The translations under genes and the position numbers were made by a program. A stretch of 40,815 bases of DNA from a virus, in IMG/VR virus record IMGVR_UViG_3300015368_000101, positions 1-40,815 of that record; one strand, written 5' to 3'. This document shows positions 33,140 through 40,815 of this stretch, one piece after another. How positions within the stretch are numbered: the stretch's first letter is position 1; every line of letters starts with the position of its first letter. The notes beneath the pieces were generated by a model. It worked only from the letters and a program-made list of their open reading frames with translations, did no database searches and was not told the DNA's origin.

Positions 33140-36091
33140 ATGAAAGATCAAATATTAAAAATTGCTAAAGTAAAGTCTGAAAAGGAATTCTATCGTAAGT
33201 ACCCATCAGAGGAAGCATTTATGAAAACTCATGGTAAAGCATTTAAAAAAGCTGAAATGGGAAGAAAAATGGTAAACACTCAGTTACATCAACTGACTGA
33301 TTTTGGTAATCCTCCTATAGCACAAAATGGAATTAACTTTAGTGATTTAATGACTAATGCTGGTGCTAAGAATGCTGGTATGAGTGCACAAGCATACACT
33401 GCTGCTCAACAAAAGCAACAACAAGCTCCAGCTTCTGGAGGTGGTCTTGGAGATATGATTGGACAAGTTGCAAAGATGGCTCCACAGATTATGGATGCTA
33501 TAGGTAAGAATGGTAAGAAGATAAAGAAAGCTCAAGTTGGTTGGTTAGGTGGTGGAGCTACTTCTAATCCATCAACAGGAATGATTGATAGTGCAAGTGG
33601 TACAGTTAGTAAAACACAAACAGATGCTTTAGGGTTTGCTGATAAAGCTCCAGGTGCTGGTGGGTTTGATTATGCTGGTGCTGCAATGGGAGCAATAGGT
33701 GCTGCTCCACAAATTATAGCTGGATTCCAAAAGATAGGTCAACAAAATGATGATATTAAAAAAGCTAATCAATCTGCTCAACTTAGTCAAGTAACAGCAT
33801 CTGCTGCTGAATCAAGACCTGAACAAATGAAACGTAAATATGTTAGACCTGAAGATCAAATGGTACAACCTGGACAATTAGGTAATCCTCAAGGATCAGG
33901 AACAAACTTTTTAAGTGCAGCTAACGGTACAATGATAGGTGGTAATCCAACACAGGTACAAAATACATATGCTCCTACAGGAGATTTATATGGTGATCTT
34001 GGATATGAGCCATTAAATGATAGCAATCCTAAACAGTTTGCATATGGTGGTGGTATTCATAAAGCAGAGTTTGGTGATTACTTCCAAGATTCAGGTCAAG
34101 CTGAAATAGGTGGTGCTGCAGGTCAAGCTATAGGTACAGCATTCTTTGGACCTCTTGGAGGAATGGCAGGAAAGCTTTTAGGTAATGTTGCTGGTAATTT
34201 ATTAGGTGGTGCTGATGATATGAATAAACTTCATAGATATCAAGATGCTACACAACAAAATACACAAAGAGCTGCGTTTGCATCTGGAGCTAATGCTCTT
34301 CATGCACAAAATTCAGCAAATATGGAAGATGGTGGATGGATGAGTCATGACTGGCAGCCACAAGTGATTACACATTTTGGTGATATGAATGTATCTCAAG
34401 TACATAGCTTTGCTCATCAAGGAATGGATTCATTAAGAGCTGGTGGTCATTTAAAAGAATATACACCTCCTAGTGCAGAAGCTATGTTTACAGGAAGACC
34501 TGATATGGCTTTAGGTGGTGAGTTACAATCTCATTGGGGGGGTGGGTTAGAAACCCTATCTCAAAATCCTTATGATGCTAGTGAAATTATTATGCCTAAA
34601 GGAAACTCTCATGATGAATCAGATGGTAAAGGAAGAACAGGTATTGGTATTACATATGGTAAGAATCCTGTAGAGGTGGAAAGAAATGAACCAATGGTTA
34701 AAATGCAAGATGGTGGTAATCAAAATAGCTTGGTTGTATTTGGTAATATGATAGAAGATGAAAGTGGTAAAAAGTACAAAGTGTTAGCTAAGGATATAGC
34801 TAATAGCAATAATAAACAAACCAAAATTAAAGATAAAGCTACAGCAAATGCAAGTCAATATCAAGGACATACACCATATGACCAATTTAAAATGAATAGT
34901 GCTATGGCTACATTAACTGGAGCAGATATGAAATTACAACAAAACTCTATGAAATTAAAAGACCTTGCTGGTAAACAAAATGCTATTCTTGATACAGCAG
35001 AAGAACATGGCTTAGATTCTGATTCTTTAGCTAAGGGTAAAATCAAACAAGCTAAGAAAGGTGCTAAAATTATTAAAGCAGAAGATGGTATTCAACCTGT
35101 ATCAGGAAATGGTATTGGTGCTCAAGCTGTTGGTATAGATCAACCTACATTCTTTACTCCTACATCCTCTAGTGCATCTGACATATTTAATGACTATGCT
35201 GGTGGTATTCCTTCTGATAGTACATCTGCTAATCAACCAGCTAATGGTCCTGGATTTGGTCAAAAAGCATGGGACATAACAAAGAAAGTAGGTAAAGTTA
35301 TTGGAAAAGGAGCTAATTCTCCATTAAGTCAAGCTGCATTATCTGCAGCTATGCCATTCTTAAGACCTACAAATCAAAGACCTTTAGATCCTAGTCAGAC
35401 ATATCCTGAGATGATGGCATTAGCATTGAATCAACCTGAAGCTGTTAAAGCTCAGACATTCCAACCAATGTTAAAAGACCAACCTTCTAGAATCTCTTTA
35501 CAAGATCAAATTAATACAATAGATAGTCAAACTAGAGCTGCTATAAGAGCTATGGGAAATAATCCTGCTGCTCAAGCTCAAATACAAGCTAATGCTATTG
35601 ATGCTAAGAATAGAGTGCTAGGAGAACAGTTTAGAATGAATCAAGGAGCAGCTGATCAAACATATGCAGCTAATAGAGCTACATTAAATGATGCTCAGTT
35701 GAAAAATTTACAAATCCTTGATAATCAATATACTAGACAATCTGAAGCTAGCTCTAAGACCAAACAACAAGCTATTGAAATTGCTAAATCTCTTGCTGCT
35801 AAGAAATTACAAAATCAAATGGAGAATCGTGATCTTGCTATCAAAGAGAACTTATACAATTATAGATTCTCTCCAAGTGGTGTAGCTTACAATGTTAATG
35901 ATCCTTATCAATTCAACTTAGCTGGTACTGGTAATTCTAACTCTGGGAGACAACAAGCTCCTGCAGGATTTAAATTCTTATATGATGCTGCAGGCAATGT
36001 AGAAGATATGAAGAAAGAAAAAGCTGCTAAGAGTGGTGCTAAACTTAAAGCTAGAAATGGTGCTATTGTAAAAGCTATGAAATCTCTCTAA
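33140..36091 (+). CDS. Giant internal virion (cargo) protein
   Basis: The protein has 983 residues, rich in Gly, Ala, Gln and Asn. Glycine-zipper-like segments (AAMGAIGAAPQIIAG, AAGQAIGTAFFGPLGGMAGKLL near 335-355) could insert in membranes. The NG/DGG motif recurs: AQNG about 61-64, MEDGGW about 395, MQDGG about 522, AEDG about 647 and ARNG about 971. A helical Gln/Ala-rich region lies at 780-900. Such proteins in crAss-like phages sit in the tail or capsid and are injected with the DNA. The gene follows the 30633 gene by 20 bases and ends before a hairpin and a new promoter. Confidence 0.7.
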   Translation: MKDQILKIAKVKSEKEFYRKYPSEEAFMKTHGKAFKKAEMGRKMVNTQLHQLTDFGNPPIAQNGINFSDLMTNAGAKNAGMSAQAYTAAQQKQQQAPASGGGLGDMIGQVAKMAPQIMDAIGKNGKKIKKAQVGWLGGGATSNPSTGMIDSASGTVSKTQTDALGFADKAPGAGGFDYAGAAMGAIGAAPQIIAGFQKIGQQNDDIKKANQSAQLSQVTASAAESRPEQMKRKYVRPEDQMVQPGQLGNPQGSGTNFLSAANGTMIGGNPTQVQNTYAPTGDLYGDLGYEPLNDSNPKQFAYGGGIHKAEFGDYFQDSGQAEIGGAAGQAIGTAFFGPLGGMAGKLLGNVAGNLLGGADDMNKLHRYQDATQQNTQRAAFASGANALHAQNSANMEDGGWMSHDWQPQVITHFGDMNVSQVHSFAHQGMDSLRAGGHLKEYTPPSAEAMFTGRPDMALGGELQSHWGGGLETLSQNPYDASEIIMPKGNSHDESDGKGRTGIGITYGKNPVEVERNEPMVKMQDGGNQNSLVVFGNMIEDESGKKYKVLAKDIANSNNKQTKIKDKATANASQYQGHTPYDQFKMNSAMATLTGADMKLQQNSMKLKDLAGKQNAILDTAEEHGLDSDSLAKGKIKQAKKGAKIIKAEDGIQPVSGNGIGAQAVGIDQPTFFTPTSSSASDIFNDYAGGIPSDSTSANQPANGPGFGQKAWDITKKVGKVIGKGANSPLSQAALSAAMPFLRPTNQRPLDPSQTYPEMMALALNQPEAVKAQTFQPMLKDQPSRISLQDQINTIDSQTRAAIRAMGNNPAAQAQIQANAIDAKNRVLGEQFRMNQGAADQTYAANRATLNDAQLKNLQILDNQYTRQSEASSKTKQQAIEIAKSLAAKKLQNQMENRDLAIKENLYNYRFSPSGVAYNVNDPYQFNLAGTGNSNSGRQQAPAGFKFLYDAAGNVEDMKKEKAAKSGAKLKARNGAIVKAMKSL

Positions 36092-36101
36092 CTAATTCAG
36101 T

Positions 36102-36140
36102 TATACCAAATTAACAAAATCTATTATTGCTCTTGGTATA
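36102..36140 (+). terminator. Weak hairpin after the cargo gene, possible terminator or operator
   Basis: TATACCAA (36102-36109) and TTGGTATA (36133-36140) are perfect 8-bp complements with a 23-base loop, followed by an A/T-rich TATTATATTTT. The right arm overlaps the -33 position of the promoter at 36133-36163, so the palindrome could be an operator instead. Confidence 0.4.
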
Positions 36141-36163
36141 TATTATATTTTAAATTACATTTG
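36133..36163 (+). promoter_or_regulatory. Probable Bacteroidota-type promoter before the second cargo gene
   Basis: TACATTTG (36156-36163) matches TAnnTTTG perfectly. Nineteen bases upstream is TTGG (36133-36136), a three-quarter match to TTTG when shifted by one base. The ATG at 36178 follows 14 bases later, the same near-leaderless spacing as the promoter at 2513-2543. Confidence 0.55.
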
Positions 36164-36177
36164 CTAATTCTATTATT

Positions 36178-38904
36178 ATGGCTTCATTTACTGATCAAAT
36201 ATCAACCTTTAACCCCTACATCCAACAGCTTCCCACAGAAGCTATGGTGCAAGTTGGCATGCAAAAGCAGGCTCAATATAACCAGGGTGTGCAAAAAGTT
36301 CAAGGCTACATTGATAATGTAGCTGGAATGGATGTATTGCGTCCTCAGGATAAAGAATATATGCAATCTAAACTTAATGAATTAGGTAACAATCTTAAGA
36401 GTGTAGCTGCTGGAGATTTCTCTAATCAGCAATTAGTTAACTCTGTGGGGGGTATGGCTACAAATATTGTTAAAGATCCTATAATTAAAGCTGCTACATA
36501 CTCTGCTAGTTTGGATAAAAAGAATCTAGCTCAAATGGAAGCTGATAGAAAAGAAGGTAAATTGGCTTCTCAAGATGAATGGTTATATACTAAACAACGT
36601 AATGCTTATCTTTCAAATGATAAGTTAACTGATGAAAAGGGAAATCCTATAATGCTTAATTCTCAGTATGAAAAAACTGTAGATGCTGATAAGATTATAG
36701 CAGATCAGTTAAAGATGGTTGAGAATGGTAAGTATACAGCAGAACAAATATTTGTTACAAATTCAGATGGTACTATTCAAAAGGATATAAATGGAGTTCC
36801 AAAACTTTCTGAATACACTGTGAAGACAATTAAAGAAGGTAAACTTCCTCAGAATGTAATAAGTGCTATTCAAACTGCTATGGATAGACCAGACGTACAA
36901 AAAGCATTAGCTGTTAGAGGAATGTATGAATATAGAGGATATGATAATGCAGAAGAGTTTGCAGGGTATTTAGGCAATCAAGCTTTAGCAGCAAACAAAG
37001 ATCTTTTAACTAGTTTGAATGCACAGAAAATGGACTATCTTAAAAAAGCCAATTCTGCAAGTAACTCAGATGAGAAAGGATCATATGAGCTTTTAGCTAG
37101 TAAAATGGATGATAAGATAAATAATATAAATAAAGAAGCAACTAATCTTCGTGATATTTATAAACAATATGGTGATAGAAATTTAGATGCATTAAAAGCT
37201 TCTATATATCAAAAGAAGATTACAAGTAACTATTTGAATATGTTTAATCCTTCTATAAGTGAAACTTATGAGAAGAGTGCTCCTTATGAAGCTCATCAAC
37301 AAACAATCAAACAAGCTTTTGATATAACTGCTAAACAAGCAGAGATTGCTATTTCTCAAGGTAATTTAGCTGTAGCTAAAGGTCATTTAAAAATAGCTGG
37401 AAGAGCTCAAGATTTAGCTGAAAAGAAGTTTGAAAAAGAATATTCAGATGCTCCTGTTCTTCCTCAACTAGAACCAATTGCTGGACAATTCCCTGCATAT
37501 GCTACATTCTTAACTAAGACAAAAACTGATAGTGATCTATATGATGACACTAAAAGAAACTTTGTTCAGAACTATTATTTAGCATTACATCATAGTCAAG
37601 GAGAAGGTGATGATAAAAAAATCATAGCAGAATTTAATAAACAAGTTGCAGATAATCCTAGATTCTTAGATCAACAAGTTGACATAGCTAAAGACGCAGT
37701 TACTAAAAATCAAAATAGTACATATTATGCAGGTCTTGTACAACAACTTCCTGCACTTAATGCTGCTCAAAGACAGGTACAAGTGAATGCTCATAAAATA
37801 GAAGAGTTAGAAAAAGATCCTAGAGTGGCAGCAACTAGTGGTGATATAAAACAATTTGAATCAAAGTTGGGTGGTAATAGATCAGTTAGTATTGAAGAAC
37901 CACAAGGTTTCTTTTCACCATTAAATCCATTTAGTACTCCTACTAAAAAGACTTTTAATATCACTCCTAATGATTTATTAAATATTGCCACTGGAGCAAA
38001 TCTTCCTGCAGGCACAGATGTAAATGCTAATAAATTAGTTGATAATGCTAGACAAGCAGTAGAAGCTAAATTTGGAATGCCTTTTTCTCATATAAGACAA
38101 CAGTTCTATGGATATAGAAGTGAAGATGGTGGAATTACTCCTGCTACTATAGATCCTGCTACTAGATCTGCATTAGATGCTGCTACAAAAATGATAACCT
38201 CAGGTGCACATAGAGAAAACATAGCTGCAAAAGAAGCTGTGTTAAAAGATAAGATGATTACTGCTGGTACTCAAGGATTTGAGGTTTATGGTGAAAATGC
38301 AAAAGAACCTGAAATAAAATCTACAAATCAAAGAATAAAAAGTGTATTAAGTAAATATAATGGTGTTATGGATACATCTCCTTTTGATGCTGCTCTTGCA
38401 GGACCAGAAGCAGATAGAGATAAAACTAAATTAAAAGTTAATTATAATCCTGAAGCAGATCCTAGAGAAGCATGGACATTAAGTTTATTTGAATCTGGTA
38501 AATTACAAAAAATACTTCCTATAGCAAAAGTTGATGCAACTTATATAAATTCAAATATTGCTGCACAACCTACACCATCTCAAACAGTACAACAAATGAA
38601 ATGGGGGAATGGATCAACTAACTCTCAATATCCTGATCCAACTAATCCTAATGCATATAAAACAGCTTGGTATCCTAGTAATACTTTTTCAGATCAAGGA
38701 AGACCAGATATAGTTGGTGCTGATATTAAAGATCATGGTACTGGACGACCAACTGTTTGGTTTTATCAAACAGATGCTAGTGGTAAAATTACACCTATTC
38801 CTTTTAATGGTAACTTTGTTAATACAGATGCTGCAGAAACATTTGTAAAATTGATGGATGCTACATTATTAAATCAAGTGGTTCCTGTAAAAAATAAAAA
38901 ATAA
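36178..38904 (+). CDS. Giant internal virion (cargo) protein with helical body
   Basis: The protein has 908 residues and begins MASFTDQISTFNPYIQQLPT, followed by MQKQAQYNQGVQKVQ, which I recognise as the start of crAss-like internal proteins. It is mainly alpha-helical to about residue 560, with long charged helices and Ala/Gln/Lys-rich stretches, then a more beta-rich C-terminal half. No signal peptide or enzymatic motif is visible. It has its own promoter and is followed after two bases by the next cargo gene. Like its neighbours it is expected in the virion and to move into the host with the genome; catalytic function is unknown. Confidence 0.75.
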   Translation: MASFTDQISTFNPYIQQLPTEAMVQVGMQKQAQYNQGVQKVQGYIDNVAGMDVLRPQDKEYMQSKLNELGNNLKSVAAGDFSNQQLVNSVGGMATNIVKDPIIKAATYSASLDKKNLAQMEADRKEGKLASQDEWLYTKQRNAYLSNDKLTDEKGNPIMLNSQYEKTVDADKIIADQLKMVENGKYTAEQIFVTNSDGTIQKDINGVPKLSEYTVKTIKEGKLPQNVISAIQTAMDRPDVQKALAVRGMYEYRGYDNAEEFAGYLGNQALAANKDLLTSLNAQKMDYLKKANSASNSDEKGSYELLASKMDDKINNINKEATNLRDIYKQYGDRNLDALKASIYQKKITSNYLNMFNPSISETYEKSAPYEAHQQTIKQAFDITAKQAEIAISQGNLAVAKGHLKIAGRAQDLAEKKFEKEYSDAPVLPQLEPIAGQFPAYATFLTKTKTDSDLYDDTKRNFVQNYYLALHHSQGEGDDKKIIAEFNKQVADNPRFLDQQVDIAKDAVTKNQNSTYYAGLVQQLPALNAAQRQVQVNAHKIEELEKDPRVAATSGDIKQFESKLGGNRSVSIEEPQGFFSPLNPFSTPTKKTFNITPNDLLNIATGANLPAGTDVNANKLVDNARQAVEAKFGMPFSHIRQQFYGYRSEDGGITPATIDPATRSALDAATKMITSGAHRENIAAKEAVLKDKMITAGTQGFEVYGENAKEPEIKSTNQRIKSVLSKYNGVMDTSPFDAALAGPEADRDKTKLKVNYNPEADPREAWTLSLFESGKLQKILPIAKVDATYINSNIAAQPTPSQTVQQMKWGNGSTNSQYPDPTNPNAYKTAWYPSNTFSDQGRPDIVGADIKDHGTGRPTVWFYQTDASGKITPIPFNGNFVNTDAAETFVKLMDATLLNQVVPVKNKK

Positions 38905-38906
38905 AG

Positions 38907-40796
38907 ATGGCTGATCAACTTCCTGATAATACTCCTCCTTCAACTTTAGGCATTGACTTACCAAGTGTTAGTGAACAGGCAACTCCTGCTCCTGAAACTT
39001 TTGAACAATTTAAGAGTGGTATAGTTAATTTAGGAGGCCCTGAAATTAAGGTGCCACCTATTCCTGGTATTGGAGGGAATCCTGGTGCTGATGATAAACC
39101 AAAACTTACAGCTTTACAACAAGCTTTAATGATAGCTAATTCTACAAAAGACTCATCTAAATATGCATATGATGTTTCTGAGCTTTCTGATAGATATAAA
39201 ACTGTTCTTCCAGATGTAAATAATGAATACTTACATCATGAAGGTCAAACTTCAATGGATAGAATTGGGAATGCTGCTGTTAACTTAGTAGCAAAAACTG
39301 CTGGATATTTAACACAAACAGCTGGGTTTATTGTTGGTGCACCTGCTGCACTTGCTACATGGGATATATCAAATCTTACAGATAACTTTTTAGTTAAAGC
39401 AGGTACTGGAATTACTAAAGGAGTTGAAGATACTAATCCAATATACAAAGGAAAACAATATACAGAAGGAAACATCTGGCAAAAACTTAGTACTACTGAT
39501 TGGTGGTTAAGTGATGGTATAGATAGAGCTGCATTAACTGTAGCTACAATTGCTCCAGGATTTGCTGAAACAAGAGGACTTGGATTATTTGGTACATTAG
39601 CAACAGATGCAGCTGAAACAGGAAGTGCTGTAAAAGCTACAGGTGTAGCTACTAAACTTATAGAGAGTGCTATGGCAAATCCTCAAGAGTTTGGTGCAAT
39701 GGGAAAACTATTCTCAAAAGGACTTTATAAAGCTGCTGCAATGGGAGGAGTAACAGGAGAGGCTGCTACTACTAATTTAATGAGATCATTAAATGCTGCT
39801 GAGTTATTTGGAATGGGTGTTGTAGGGCAAAGTGGATTAAATGCTAAAGAAGCACAAGAAAGTGTTAAGCAATCTTTATTAGAGCAAAAGGCTCAGGGAT
39901 TAAATAATTTTACAAATGAGCAAATTGAAGAAAGAGCTGCTCAGGCTGCTGTAAAAGGATTCTGGTACACAGCTCCTTTATCATTTGTAAATGAATTAAT
40001 AGAACTTCCAATGTTATTCTCTTCAGTGAGAAATGTAAAAAACTCTTTATTAAATAAAGTGTTTAATCCTGAAACAGGAGAAGTGCTAGCTAATGCGTTA
40101 GAGAAACAAGCTCCTAAATGGTACAATGTAGCTATTAGAGCTGTTGGTACAGGTTTTGAACATGGTCAAAATGAAAGTATGCAAGTGGCTATTGGTAGAA
40201 CACTTGATGAAGAATATGGTGCAAAGAAAGATAAAAGAGGTAGAATAATATCAGGAACTGGCTTAGGAGAAACTGGTGAAACAAGTTCTATATTACAGAA
40301 CTTTGTTGATAACATTAATGATCCTAATGGTCAAAACAATATTGCTTTGGGTACAATCCAAGGTATACTTACATCATTAGTTGGTTATGGTAAAGATATT
40401 AGAACAGGTAGATTTACAAAAGAACTTGCACAAAGAAAAGCTGTATATGATCAAATAACTGAAGCAAAGCTTGATAGAAGATATTATGAAACAGACTTTG
40501 CTCAGAGAGATAGTAATGGTAAAATGATTACTGATGCAAAAGGTAATGTACAATTTGATCAACAAAAGTTAGCAGATGCTGGTTTATCTTTAGCTGGTAT
40601 TACTAAGAATGTACAAGATATGTATGATGCATTACAAGCTGAAAATCATACAAAGGTACAAGAACTTCAAGATAAGAGTTTAGCAGGTTTTGCTTACAAC
40701 TTTCTTAATGATACTAATGGTGTACAGCATTTAAATAATATACTAAAGGTAAAATCTGAACAATTAGCAAATGATTCTAATAGAGCTAATGATATT
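38907..40796 (+). CDS. Large internal virion protein, 3' end cut by the contig edge
   Basis: The frame is open for 630 codons from the ATG at 38907 (MADQLPDNTPPSTLGIDLPS) to the adapter; the stop codon is not in the window. The N-terminus (1-65) is Pro/Gly-rich and flexible. Residues about 110-300 contain small-residue hydrophobic stretches (VNLVAKTAGYLTQTAGFIVG, GFAETRGLGLFGTL, AAAMGGVTGEAATTNL) that could associate with membranes, like pore-forming ejection proteins. The rest is charged and helical. It follows the 36178 gene by two bases and so shares its transcript. In crAss-like phages large RNA polymerase genes usually follow this region. Confidence 0.75.
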
Positions 40797-40815
40797 CTGT
40801 CTCTTATACACATCT
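40797..40815 (-). other. Sequencing adapter: inverted Nextera mosaic end (not biological)
   Basis: CTGTCTCTTATACACATCT is the exact reverse complement of the Tn5 mosaic end found at 27-45. It truncates the last gene and marks read-through into library adapter. Confidence 0.98.

Noticed and set aside
2556-40796. Stop-codon reassignment, known in some crAss-like phages
   Set aside because: TAA, TAG (portal, SPFH gene) and TGA all end genes of plausible length, and large genes are open in the standard code.
1-40815. Terminal inverted mosaic ends suggesting a Tn5-type transposon or a composite element
   Set aside because: The left end carries the full Nextera adapter and an index barcode; no transposase gene is present. 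They are library adapters.

Overview
The window is a piece of a strictly virulent-looking, tailed, double-stranded DNA phage that I place in the crAss-like group (order Crassvirales), infecting a member of the Bacteroidota. The call rests on the gene set and order: a HU/IHF-like protein and a run of tiny overlapping genes, then terminase large subunit, portal, scaffold-like protein, major capsid protein, connector-like proteins, a metallophosphoesterase, a very large tail stabilisation/muzzle-type protein, and three or more giant internal (cargo) proteins. The DNA is AT-rich, no gene is preceded by an obvious Shine-Dalgarno sequence, and the best promoters have the Bacteroidota form TTTG-N19-TAnnTTTG. 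All three stop codons end real genes, so no stop-codon reassignment is visible. Family names come from reading the translated sequences; no database search was run.

Both ends are artificial. Bases 1-45 are an Illumina Nextera i5 adapter with an 8-base index, and 40797-40815 is the inverted Nextera mosaic end. The phage DNA is therefore 46-40796, and the genes at each edge are cut by the assembly, not by biology.

Layout: (1) 46-1470 is the edge of a leftward block, holding a truncated membrane peptide, about 870 bp with no convincing gene, a terminator and one small leftward gene. (2) 1471-2555 is a 1.1-kb divergent control region rich in inverted and direct repeats, with a GC-rich hairpin, one perfect DnaA-box sequence, and a consensus promoter firing rightward just before the first gene. 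(3) 2556-9542 is a tightly overlapping packaging operon: winged-helix protein, HU-like protein, Zn-ribbon, small proteins, terminase, portal, and a stomatin/SPFH protein. (4) 9662-15905 is the head block: scaffold candidate, major capsid protein, an inserted HNH endonuclease with a structured leader, two connector-type proteins and an abundant structural protein, closed by a terminator. (5) 15989-21181 is an adhesion block: tail-collar fibre, collagen-like fibre with a self-cleaving S74 chaperone, Asp-box propeller and Thr-rich adhesin, closed by a strong terminator. (6) 21364-30633 is a tail/connector block with its own promoter, a second HNH gene, and the 1511-residue tail protein. (7) 30633-40796 encodes giant virion cargo proteins, with a further promoter before 36178.

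Together the rightward genes describe packaging, capsid building, neck and tail assembly, host recognition and the protein cargo expected to be ejected with the genome. The most unusual items are the HNH cassette downstream of the capsid gene (compact multi-helix leader RNA and a duplicated start-site sequence), the SPFH protein in the packaging operon, the degenerate histidine-phosphatase domain in a cargo protein, a repeated xNGG motif in two cargo proteins, and a duplicated N-terminal domain in two tail proteins.
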